From Clostridia bacterium (GTDB lineage Bacteria; Bacillota; Clostridia; Oscillospirales; Acutalibacteraceae), in the NCBI GenBank assembly GCA_017549285.1, contig JAFYVE010000029.1:55667-119666 (forward strand): a DNA stretch of 64,000 bases. Reading direction: 5' to 3'. Below, one piece after another: positions 7,781 to 15,769 of this stretch (its first letter is position 1; every line of letters starts with the position of its first letter). Both the position numbers and the translations under genes were made by a program. The notes under the pieces were generated by a model. It was not told where the DNA came from. It saw only the letters and a list, made by a program, of their open reading frames with translations, and made no database searches.

Positions 7781-9148
7781 ATGGAAATCAGACTTGATTA
7801 CACCGATAAAAAAGGTAAATTCGAAGGCTTCGGCGCAAGCGGTGCGTGGTGGGCGCAGGAAGTAGGCGGATGGCGTCATATTGATGAAGAAAGCTCAATG
7901 GAAGTGCGTGACAGGATTTCTCAGCTTCTTTACAGCAAGGATAAAGGCATCGGACTGAGAACTTACCGTTACAATATCGGTGCAGGTTCACTTCACTCAG
8001 GTAACGGTGATATAGGCAATATTTTAAGAAGAACAGAGAGTTTTGATGCGGGGGAAGGAAAGTATGATTTCACCCGTGATGCAAACGCTGTCTATATGAT
8101 GAAAAAAGCTGCTGAAGACGGCGCCGATGAAATCATTCTTTTTGTGAATTCACCTGTTGAAAGGCTTACAAAAAACGGTTGGTCACATCTCGGGAAAAAA
8201 CAGATAATGCGTGAAAATCTTGATAAAAGCAAATATAAGGCTTTTGCAAAATACTGTCTTGATGTTACAGCGTATTTTGTTTCAGAAGGGCTTCCCGTAA
8301 AATATCTTTCTCCGATTAATGAGCCCATCTGGATATGGAACGGCGGTCAGGAAGGCTGTCATTATTCACCATCATCTGCAGGCAAAGTGATGCGTGTTAT
8401 TGCAGAAGAAATGGAAAATTATCCTTCTCTTGCAGATGTAAAACTTTCAGGACTTGAATCCGGCGATATAAGATGGTTCAATAAATCATTCACAAGACAG
8501 CTTATGAAATACGAAGAAGTCAGAAACAGAATTGATTCTGTTGATGTTCATTCATATTTCCTCAAAGCTCCCGAAAAAGGCTTTTTCAGTAGACTTGCAT
8601 TCCTTAAAAGATACAGAAAATGGCTTGACAGAACATACCCTGACCTCCCCGTAAAAATGAGCGAATGGTGCCATATGCAGGGCGGAAGAGATAGAACAAT
8701 GAACTCGGCTCTTGTTATGGCTGATGTCATTTACAATGATATAAATATACTGAATGTCAGCTCATGGCAGCATTGGATTGCAGTTTCGGAAGTTGATTAC
8801 TGCGACGGACTCATTTACATAAATCTTGATGACAAAACTTTTGAAATGACAAAGCGTTACTATGTAACGGGTAATTTCTCAAAATATATTCCTTACGGTG
8901 CCGAAAAAACCGGTGTTTCCTGTGATGATAAGGAGCTTAAAATCCTTGCATTCGAAAAAGACGGAAAAACTGTTGTTATTGTTATCAATGATACGGAAAC
9001 GGAAAAAACTGTTTCAATCTGCGGCTTCAATGAAAAAGTAAAACTTGTTCTGACAGACGAAACACATAATCTTGCTGAAAGTGAGTCAGACAGTAAGAAT
9101 ATTATAATCCCGAAAAAGAGCGTTACCACAATAATCAACGGGAATTAA
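7781..9148 (+). CDS. Glycoside hydrolase family 30-like enzyme
   Basis: 455 aa, with no signal peptide, so probably cytosolic. FEGFGASGAWWAQ near the N-terminus is the typical GH30 opening. The predicted acid/base is Glu181 in SPINEPIW and the predicted nucleophile is Glu295 in VKMSEWCHM; a small beta-sandwich follows the TIM barrel at the C-terminus. GH30 members act on beta-linked glucose, xylose or galactose; the exact substrate cannot be read from the sequence. The start is the ATG at 7781 with GGAG 9 nt upstream; an in-frame TTG at 7766 is less likely. A sugar symporter follows after 12 nt, so the pair probably imports and cleaves a short oligosaccharide. Confidence 0.88.
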   Translation: MEIRLDYTDKKGKFEGFGASGAWWAQEVGGWRHIDEESSMEVRDRISQLLYSKDKGIGLRTYRYNIGAGSLHSGNGDIGNILRRTESFDAGEGKYDFTRDANAVYMMKKAAEDGADEIILFVNSPVERLTKNGWSHLGKKQIMRENLDKSKYKAFAKYCLDVTAYFVSEGLPVKYLSPINEPIWIWNGGQEGCHYSPSSAGKVMRVIAEEMENYPSLADVKLSGLESGDIRWFNKSFTRQLMKYEEVRNRIDSVDVHSYFLKAPEKGFFSRLAFLKRYRKWLDRTYPDLPVKMSEWCHMQGGRDRTMNSALVMADVIYNDINILNVSSWQHWIAVSEVDYCDGLIYINLDDKTFEMTKRYYVTGNFSKYIPYGAEKTGVSCDDKELKILAFEKDGKTVVIVINDTETEKTVSICGFNEKVKLVLTDETHNLAESESDSKNIIIPKKSVTTIINGN

Positions 9149-9160
9149 GGTTGTGTTATT

Positions 9161-11335
9161 ATGAAAGCTAAAATACTCAGTATTCTGAATCTATTCAGAA
9201 ATAACTGGAAAACGCCTCCCGAAGGCAGATATATGAGTATAAAAGAGATAACTTCTCTTTCAGTGGGTGGTATCGGTGTAAGACTTATTGCTCATTGTAT
9301 CAATCAGATGATTATTTCAACAACGAATACGTTGCTGGGTAACACAATCGGTATTGATGCTCAGACGCTTTATGTCCTTTATATACTCAGTATGATTGCA
9401 TCTTTCCCACTTACAGGCATAAGAGCTCATATGATAGACAACTGCCGCAGTATGAAGGGCAAATATCGTCCGTATATCCTTTCAATGGGTATTCCCACCG
9501 TACTTATCGGCATATTTATGATGATACTTCCGTATGACACAATGACCCTTGCGGCAAAATGCTTCTGGGTGCTTCTTTGCAATATCGGTTTCCAATTCTT
9601 CTTCAATTTCACAATTGATGCGTATGAAAGCCTTATAAATGTTCTTTCTCCCAATTCAATTGAGCGTTCTGACGTGCTTTCAATCCGTTGTATAGTTGAA
9701 AATCTTTCACCTTCAATTGCAAATATATTTTTCCCCATTGTTGCACGCTGGATCACAGGTCAGGACACTCTTTATGATATGAGAGTTTACAGAGTTGTTT
9801 TTCCGCCCCTTCTTATTGTGGGATTTCTCATTTCGGTTCTTGTTTATGTGAACACCGAAGAAAAGATTGTAAGACCTAAAAAGCATATTATTCAGGTGCG
9901 TTTTTCAGATGCTTTCCGTGCAGTTGCATCAAACAAATATTTCTGGATTATTTCACTCGCAGGTTGGATGGGCTTCCTTGAAGGTGCTTTCGGAAGTATT
10001 ATGGGTTGGATGTATCATTATCAGAAAGCCTGCTCTGCAGGTCAGTATGCTGTAATCACGGCTATTGCAGGTAATGCATCGCTGTGGCCTAATATAGTGG
10101 CCCCCTTCTTTATAAGACGATTCGGCAAAAAGAAGATTATTGTTATATCAAATGTTCTCAATATCGGTCTTATTGCAATAATGCTCCCTGTTGTAAGAAT
10201 GACAGGTACTCCTCATATAATATGGATGCTTCTTTTCTGCTCATTCTTCAATCAGTTTATAACTTCACTCGGTCATCTTATAACACCGAGTATCAATGCC
10301 GATATAAGGGATTATCAGCAGTATATTTCGGGTGAAAGAATTGACGGTATGTTTGCCGCTGTGGGACTTATCGGTAACGTTATAAGTATGGTAACGGGAA
10401 GTGTTCTTCCGTTTATCTATAACAGCGTAGGACTTAACAAAGAAACTGCAGTTTCTCTCGGTTACAGCGCAAATAATGTTTATGATGTTCTTTTTAATCA
10501 CGATTATTTTGTGAATATCAGTTCAGTCCTGATTGTTGCATCAATTGTAGGTGCTGTGCTTAACGTTATTCCTCTGTTTTTCTATGATTTCACGGAAACA
10601 AGACAGCAGGCAATTATTCGTATTCTCAAAATCAGAGCAGTATTTGAAGACCGTGAAACAGGCTCACTTACAAAAGAAGCCCTTGACGAAGCAGTTGCTT
10701 TTATTGAGAATGCAAAAAATAATTCAATCAAAGAAAAAACAGCAGGAAAGTCAAAAGAAGAAAGAGAACTCAATGCAGAGATTGAAACTGCAAAATATAT
10801 AATGGAAGAGCTTTCAAAATATGAAACTGCTCAGGGTAAGTTCGAGCTTGAAATCGCACGAAGAATTGCATCATGCACCATTGAAAATTATCTTGATGAA
10901 GATATAATTTCAGCATCTGAAATTAATTTGCTTTCAGGTGACAAGGAAATGAAAAAATATGCAAAGAAGATTTTCCGTGACCTGAAATATGCAAAAAAGG
11001 CGGCGTCAAGATATTTCCCCGACGGTGTGAAGCTGTTTGATGATTCTGTAATTGAAAAACTCTGTGACGATGAATACAAGGCAGAAGTTGCTCTTAGAGC
11101 TGCTCTTGATTCAATGAAAAAGGCAAAAGAAAACGGTGAAAATATTGCTGTGCACAAGAATGCCGTTGCAGTATGCCGTAAAGCTTATAACGATGCAAAA
11201 GCTCTCGTAAGAGCCGCAAATAAAGAAAACGCACTTTGTTATTCAGTTGTAAAACCCTGGCTTGATGCCGTAAAGACAATAAAACAGAGCGAAAACTATG
11301 CGGATACGGATGTTCTTTGTCAGACAACAGTATAA
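9161..11335 (+). CDS. GPH/MFS-type sugar:cation symporter with long C-terminal extension
   Basis: 724 aa. The first ~480 residues hold about 12 hydrophobic helices with the layout of the glycoside-pentoside-hexuronide family (MelB/XynP-like), including an ADIRDYQQYISGERIDGMF loop typical of that family. Residues ~490-724 form a charged, Lys/Glu/Ala-rich, helical cytosolic tail that ordinary members of about 450-500 aa lack. Its weak AAGG ribosome binding site lies just after the GH30 stop, and the same operon is implied. A strong terminator follows at 11341. The likely role is uptake of the oligosaccharide cut by the GH30 enzyme. The tail has no motif I recognise (it has no clear EIIA-like active site). 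Confidence 0.85.
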   Translation: MKAKILSILNLFRNNWKTPPEGRYMSIKEITSLSVGGIGVRLIAHCINQMIISTTNTLLGNTIGIDAQTLYVLYILSMIASFPLTGIRAHMIDNCRSMKGKYRPYILSMGIPTVLIGIFMMILPYDTMTLAAKCFWVLLCNIGFQFFFNFTIDAYESLINVLSPNSIERSDVLSIRCIVENLSPSIANIFFPIVARWITGQDTLYDMRVYRVVFPPLLIVGFLISVLVYVNTEEKIVRPKKHIIQVRFSDAFRAVASNKYFWIISLAGWMGFLEGAFGSIMGWMYHYQKACSAGQYAVITAIAGNASLWPNIVAPFFIRRFGKKKIIVISNVLNIGLIAIMLPVVRMTGTPHIIWMLLFCSFFNQFITSLGHLITPSINADIRDYQQYISGERIDGMFAAVGLIGNVISMVTGSVLPFIYNSVGLNKETAVSLGYSANNVYDVLFNHDYFVNISSVLIVASIVGAVLNVIPLFFYDFTETRQQAIIRILKIRAVFEDRETGSLTKEALDEAVAFIENAKNNSIKEKTAGKSKEERELNAEIETAKYIMEELSKYETAQGKFELEIARRIASCTIENYLDEDIISASEINLLSGDKEMKKYAKKIFRDLKYAKKAASRYFPDGVKLFDDSVIEKLCDDEYKAEVALRAALDSMKKAKENGENIAVHKNAVAVCRKAYNDAKALVRAANKENALCYSVVKPWLDAVKTIKQSENYADTDVLCQTTV

Positions 11336-11340
11336 TGATA

Positions 11341-11372
11341 AAAGCTGTCTCGGGTGGAGACAGCTTTTTTGT
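11341..11372 (+). terminator. Intrinsic terminator after the symporter
   Basis: 10-bp stem aaagctgtct (11341-11350) with agacagcttt (11358-11367), followed by T residues. Confidence 0.85.
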
Positions 11373-11416
11373 GTAAAGCAGAATTTGTCGGGATGAAAAA
11401 ACATAAAAGTTTTGGT

Positions 11417-11705
11417 CGAGCTTTTACAAAAGCTCGTGGGATTCAAAAGGGCAACGCCCTTTGTCGCACTCCGCAGAGTGCGAAACTCTTTTTCCTTAAA
11501 AAGCGCAGGAGGGGAGCAAAAACAGTCCGGTGTGACTGTTTTTGCGTGGGGAACCCTCGCCGGGGGTTCCCCGTTTCATCTTTGATGAAACAACGGACCG
11601 ATGTCGGGCTGGTCCCTACAATAGTTACAATTCCTACAATAAAAGACCTCGACAAATTATTGTTTGTATAAACAACAGGAGCCGTTCAATGAACGGCTCC
11701 ATAAT
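11417..11705. repeat. Array of eight successive hairpins in non-coding DNA
   Basis: Near end-to-end perfect palindromes: 11417-11436 (cgagctttt), 11446-11462 (aaagggc/gcccttt), 11465-11482 (cgcactc/gagtgcg), 11487-11503 (cttttt/aaaaag), 11516-11545 (gcaaaaacagtc/gactgtttttgc, 12 bp), 11548-11572 (ggggaaccc/gggttcccc), 11573-11591 (gtttcatc/gatgaaac), and 11678-11700 (ggagccgttc/gaacggctcc). Between the last two lies a ggacc...ggtcc segment (11594-11614). GC content is locally higher than in the surroundings. The short frames crossing it are by-products of the palindromes. It looks like a structured intergenic repeat or RNA; its role is unknown. Confidence 0.6.
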
Positions 11706-11709
11706 TTTT
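11678..11709. terminator. Intrinsic terminator between the hairpin array and htrA
   Basis: 10-bp perfect stem with 3-nt loop (11678-11700) and a T-rich tail on the plus strand. It lies 7 bp after the minus-strand htrA stop and could also end that transcript, although the minus-strand T tract is poorer. Confidence 0.6.
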
Positions 11710-11715
11710 TATCAA

Positions 11716-13380
11716 TTAATATCCGAAGAACTCTCTGTAGAAATCATACCAGTCCTGATACTGGTCACCGTAAGGATTACCGCTGCCCTGAGAGGGAGTG
11801 TTTTCCTGCGGAGCCTGGGTATTTGCAACCCCTGTATCTTCAACAAGTTTAACCGTGATATCTCTTTCAGTCTGTGACCAGTCATCGGTATTGACTCTTA
11901 CAATTGTGAGTGTAAGACTATCTCCTGCTGACATATCTTCAATCATTTCAGAAAGCATATCGGGAGTCTTCATTTCCTTGCCGTTTACAGCAATAATCAT
12001 ATCGCCTTCTTTTACATCCTTATCCGCAAGGTCACTGTCTTCACTTACTGATGCAATAACGATAGTGCCTGAGGGAAGTCCCTTCATCTGGACATACATT
12101 GAATAAGTCTGGCTGTAATTTGAAGGAGTAGCATACTGAATGCCGAGCTTTGCTCTGCCTGCAACATAACCGTTTTCAATAATTGAATTGAAAACATCAA
12201 TCATAACAGAAGAAGGAACCGAAAAGCCCATTCCCTCATATTCTGTTGATGCAATCTTCATTGAATTTATACCGATAAGTTTGCCTTCACCGTTAACAAG
12301 AGCACCGCCTGAGTTACCGGGGTTGATTGCAGATGTGTGCTGGATGCATTCCATTTCGTAACCTGTGCTTGAACTTACAGGTCTGTCAATTGCAGAAATA
12401 ATACCGTTTGTAACAGAACCGAAGAATTCGGAACCGCCGGGATTACCGATTGCATAAACTGTCTGACCGACAACGAGTGCATCTGAATCTGCAACTTCTG
12501 CCTTGGGAAGATCTTTTGCTTCAATTCTTACAACTGCAAGATCTGTTCTTGAATCCATACCTACAAGGTCTGCAGGATATTCGGTACCGTCCTCCATAAG
12601 AACGGACAGAGCAACACCGCTGTAATTCACAACGTGTGCACAGGTTACAATGTATGTGTACTTACCGTCGGAATCCTCTTTGAGTATTACACCCGAGCCC
12701 TCTGTATAAAGCTGATTCTTTGCATAAACAAGAATACCTACATTGAATTTTTTGGCAACATTTGCAACAGTAACAGCATCACCCATTTTGTTTGAGCTGT
12801 CGCTGAGGTCAATACTGCCTACATTATCAATTTCGTGTTTATTGTTATCAACAGAACCGCTTACAGATTCCTTATCTGAAGGAGTTATGATATTACCGTC
12901 ACCTGAGAACACTGCAACCACAAGTGCAACAGAGAGCACAACAATTGCAATAATAATGCCAACAAACACTTTCATACCTGCATTTTTCTTTCTGGGCGGT
13001 TTGTTCTCATTATTGAACTGTGAATAACCGGGCTGCTGCGTATAATTCTGATTCGGCTGATTATATCCGTAGCCGTTCATATTATTCTGAGGCTGTGAAT
13101 AATTATTGTAATTATACTGAGGCTGATTATAATTCTGAGAATTATTATTGAAACCGCCAAACTGCTGATTATACTGGTGTCTGTTGTAATGATACTCCCC
13201 TGCATTTTCAGGCTGTGTATTCACATGCTCTGATTCAACAGGTTCGTTGTGCTGTTCGGCAACAGGTTCTGTAACTTCTTCATTGACCTGTTCTGTTTCA
13301 TTTGTTTCCGGAACAAGCGGTTCCTCGTTTTTGGGTTCATTGGGTTCAACGGGAGCGCCGCCGAAAATCTGGTCATCCAT
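11716..13380 (-). CDS. HtrA/DegP-like membrane-anchored serine protease with PDZ domain
   Basis: 554 aa quality-control protease acting outside the membrane. Order: acidic then Asn/Gln/Tyr-rich cytosolic region (about 1-130), one transmembrane helix (about 140-162), trypsin-like domain with triad His249 (CAHVV), Asp280 (RTDLAVVRI) and Ser357 (NPGNSGGAL), a PDZ domain (about 420-520), and a short low-complexity end. The ATG has GGAGG 7 nt upstream. It lies 49 nt after the sensor kinase of a two-component system, so the three genes likely form one envelope-stress operon. The repeated YNQPQYNYNNYSQPQ-type low-complexity segment is unusual for the family core and may mediate assembly. Confidence 0.93.
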   Translation of the reverse strand: MDDQIFGGAPVEPNEPKNEEPLVPETNETEQVNEEVTEPVAEQHNEPVESEHVNTQPENAGEYHYNRHQYNQQFGGFNNNSQNYNQPQYNYNNYSQPQNNMNGYGYNQPNQNYTQQPGYSQFNNENKPPRKKNAGMKVFVGIIIAIVVLSVALVVAVFSGDGNIITPSDKESVSGSVDNNKHEIDNVGSIDLSDSSNKMGDAVTVANVAKKFNVGILVYAKNQLYTEGSGVILKEDSDGKYTYIVTCAHVVNYSGVALSVLMEDGTEYPADLVGMDSRTDLAVVRIEAKDLPKAEVADSDALVVGQTVYAIGNPGGSEFFGSVTNGIISAIDRPVSSSTGYEMECIQHTSAINPGNSGGALVNGEGKLIGINSMKIASTEYEGMGFSVPSSVMIDVFNSIIENGYVAGRAKLGIQYATPSNYSQTYSMYVQMKGLPSGTIVIASVSEDSDLADKDVKEGDMIIAVNGKEMKTPDMLSEMIEDMSAGDSLTLTIVRVNTDDWSQTERDITVKLVEDTGVANTQAPQENTPSQGSGNPYGDQYQDWYDFYREFFGY

Positions 13381-13429
13381 TTTGGTTCCTCCGAAATAAA
13401 TATTACGAACGGAGCATACGACTAAACAA

Positions 13430-14935
13430 TCATCCTATAAGTTTGATTTTAAGTTTAACCGTAAATTCCGTGTATTTATCATATACGCTGTCAACGGTAA
13501 TTTCACCGCCGTGCAGACTGACAATATTTTTAACAATAAACAGACCGAGACCTGCACTTTTCACATCAAGACTTCTCGATTTGTCACCTTTATAAAATCG
13601 TTCAAATACGTGGTCAATATCTTCACTTCTTATACCTTTACCCGTATTTCGTATTTTAACCGTAACATATTCCCCGTCATCAATCAGCGATGAAAGGATT
13701 TCACCGTCACGAGGTGTGAATTTGACCGCATTATCAACAAGATTATAGAAAACCTGACTGAGCATATCGGGGTCAGCTTCAATATAACAGTTCCTGAGAC
13801 TTTCAAGACCTTTTATATCGATTTTCCTATCATCTATTTTCTGCTCAAATGACATAAAAATACCGATAATCTGCTGAGTAAGATTAAAACGCTTCGGTTT
13901 TATACGCATTTCGCCCGCTTCCATCTTGGACATATTGAGCATTGAAACAACAAGACGGGACAAACGTTTTACTTCTTCGGAAACTATTGTAAGATACTGA
14001 TTCTGATGCTCGGAATCAATGGTACCGTCAAGAATACCGTCAATAAAGCCTCCGATTGTTGTCATAGGTGTTTTCAGCTCGTGTGAAACATTTGCAACGA
14101 ACTGAGTTCTTGAATTTTCAAGCTGTTCAAGATTTTCAGCCATTGAATTCATTGCAGCTGAAAGTTCATCAAATTCCCTGACCGTATTACGGTTATTGCG
14201 TTTTATCCTGTAAGAGAAATCACCCTGAGAATAACGTTTTGTAGCTTCAGACATTTCTCTGAGAGGTTTTGTTATATTATATGTAGAAATATAAATAATA
14301 AGGCTTGTAAGAACCATCATAAGTACGGCAGCAGGGATATAAATTCTCAGGAAGTTATTCCTGTAAGGTGTAAGACCTGCTTCGGGACTCTGGACAACAA
14401 ACACAATGCTGTCAGGCTCTTCGCTGTTGCCGTTTATAACTGTTGCCGAAATAAAGTTTTCTATTTCATAAACACCGCTGAGGTCACTTCTTGTAGCCAT
14501 CATACCGTCTGTAGCAATACCGACAAGCACTTCTCCGGGAATAACCATCTGAAAATGTTTGTTGCAGGTATATTCTTCCGGTTTTCCGTTTGAAGCTGTT
14601 GCTTCGTGATTACAGAAAACAACATCACCTTGCGTACTGACAATAAATATATCCGCTTTTTCCGTTTCGGCAAGACCTGCAACCGAATAACACAGACCGG
14701 AAAATGACATCTGTCTGCTATTCTCATCAGAATCAATATAAGCTCCGTATACTTCAGCAATATTTTCCGAATATTCAAACAGCTTCTGTTTCTGCTCGTC
14801 TTCCCATGTATAAGAAATGAAATAAAGCAGAACACCGCCGAAAACGGAAAGACTTATAAGTTCAACAGCAAGAAAAAAAGCAAAATACTTTACAAAAAGA
14901 CCGCTTCGTCTTCTATTTTTCTTTGATTCAGCCAT
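13430..14935 (-). CDS. Sensor histidine kinase
   Basis: 501 aa membrane kinase paired with the response regulator just upstream. First transmembrane helix at about 15-40, an extracellular sensing domain (about 41-185), a second helix (about 192-215), HAMP, then the dimerisation domain with phospho-acceptor His285 in NVSHELKTPM, and an ATPase domain with N box (YNLVDNAVKF), G1 (IRNTGKGI) and G2 (GLGLFIV). All catalytic boxes look intact. The start lies 2 nt after the regulator stop and has no strong site of its own, which suggests translational coupling. The signal is unknown; the adjacent HtrA protease points to envelope stress. Confidence 0.95.
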   Translation of the reverse strand: MAESKKNRRRSGLFVKYFAFFLAVELISLSVFGGVLLYFISYTWEDEQKQKLFEYSENIAEVYGAYIDSDENSRQMSFSGLCYSVAGLAETEKADIFIVSTQGDVVFCNHEATASNGKPEEYTCNKHFQMVIPGEVLVGIATDGMMATRSDLSGVYEIENFISATVINGNSEEPDSIVFVVQSPEAGLTPYRNNFLRIYIPAAVLMMVLTSLIIYISTYNITKPLREMSEATKRYSQGDFSYRIKRNNRNTVREFDELSAAMNSMAENLEQLENSRTQFVANVSHELKTPMTTIGGFIDGILDGTIDSEHQNQYLTIVSEEVKRLSRLVVSMLNMSKMEAGEMRIKPKRFNLTQQIIGIFMSFEQKIDDRKIDIKGLESLRNCYIEADPDMLSQVFYNLVDNAVKFTPRDGEILSSLIDDGEYVTVKIRNTGKGIRSEDIDHVFERFYKGDKSRSLDVKSAGLGLFIVKNIVSLHGGEITVDSVYDKYTEFTVKLKIKLIG

Positions 14936-14937
14936 AA

Positions 14938-15627
14938 TCAGTCTTTTGTTTCAAATTTATAGCCTACACTCCACACAGTTTTGAGCTCCCATTTTTCAGA
15001 AACGCCTTCAAGCTTTTCCCTGAGTCGCTTTACGTGAACGTCAACAGTTCTTGAGTCGCCATAGTAATCAAAGCCCCATACTTCATCAAGAAGCTGATCT
15101 CTTGTAAAAACTCTGTTTGGGTTGCTTGCAAGGTGGAAAATGAGTTCAAGCTCTTTGGGAGGAGTGTCTACCTGTGTACCATTGACTTTGAGTTCATAAT
15201 TTGTGAGGTTGATGGAGAGTTTGTCAAAATGAACTTCTTTAATCTGTTCGACTGCTGATGTAACCGATCTTCTGAGAACAGCCTTGATTCTTGCAAGAAC
15301 TTCCTTTGTTTCAAAAGGCTTTACAATGTAATCATCTGCACCGAGTTCAAGACCGAGAACCTTATCAAATGTTTCACCCTTTGCTGAAAGCATAATGATG
15401 GGCACATTTGATGTGCTGCGGATTTTTCTGCATACCTGCCAGCCGTCAAGACCGGGAAGCATAATATCAAGCAAAACAAGGTCAGGTTTCATTTCGGCAT
15501 ATGTGCTGACAGCTTCAAGACCATCATTCACGATAATTACCGAATACTTTTCCTTTTCAAGATACAGTCTGATGAGTTCACATATATTAACATCATCATC
15601 TACAATCATAATTTTTTCGTTTGCCAT
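14938..15627 (-). CDS. OmpR/PhoB-family response regulator
   Basis: 229 aa cytosolic transcription factor. The receiver domain (1-120) carries the acidic pocket DDD near residues 9-11, the phosphorylated Asp54 in LVLLDIMLPG, and Lys in IVKPFE. The C-terminal winged helix (about 130-227) has SRTVDVHVKRLREKL and the family ending WSVGYKFE. The ATG follows GGAGAGG. First gene of the regulator-kinase-HtrA operon. A perfect 12-bp inverted repeat flanks its upstream region (15655-15731) and may be a binding site for autoregulation. Confidence 0.95.
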   Translation of the reverse strand: MANEKIMIVDDDVNICELIRLYLEKEKYSVIIVNDGLEAVSTYAEMKPDLVLLDIMLPGLDGWQVCRKIRSTSNVPIIMLSAKGETFDKVLGLELGADDYIVKPFETKEVLARIKAVLRRSVTSAVEQIKEVHFDKLSINLTNYELKVNGTQVDTPPKELELIFHLASNPNRVFTRDQLLDEVWGFDYYGDSRTVDVHVKRLREKLEGVSEKWELKTVWSVGYKFETKD

Positions 15628-15654
15628 TTTAATCCTCTCCGTTTATCGGAATAA

Positions 15655-15731
15655 AAATAAACGGTTTTTTGTTTCCGTGCTGAGAATATAACGCAGAAAC
15701 ATTGAAAAAGAATTGAAAGAACCGTTTATTT
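15655..15731. promoter_or_regulatory. 12-bp inverted repeat ahead of the two-component operon
   Basis: aaataaacggtt (15655-15666) and aaccgtttattt (15720-15731) are perfect reverse complements 53 bp apart, spanning the probable promoter of the response regulator. It may be a regulator binding site or an mRNA structure; a plain terminator is unlikely given the loop size. Confidence 0.35.
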
Positions 15732-15769
15732 AAGTTCCGTTATTATCTTTTATTTTCAGAAACGTTTTT

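Noticed and set aside
11354-11671. 105-aa open frame (plus) and 70-aa frame (minus, 11443-11655) in the hairpin array
   Set aside because: They cross eight palindromes, have no ribosome binding site and mirror each other on both strands, as expected from inverted repeats.
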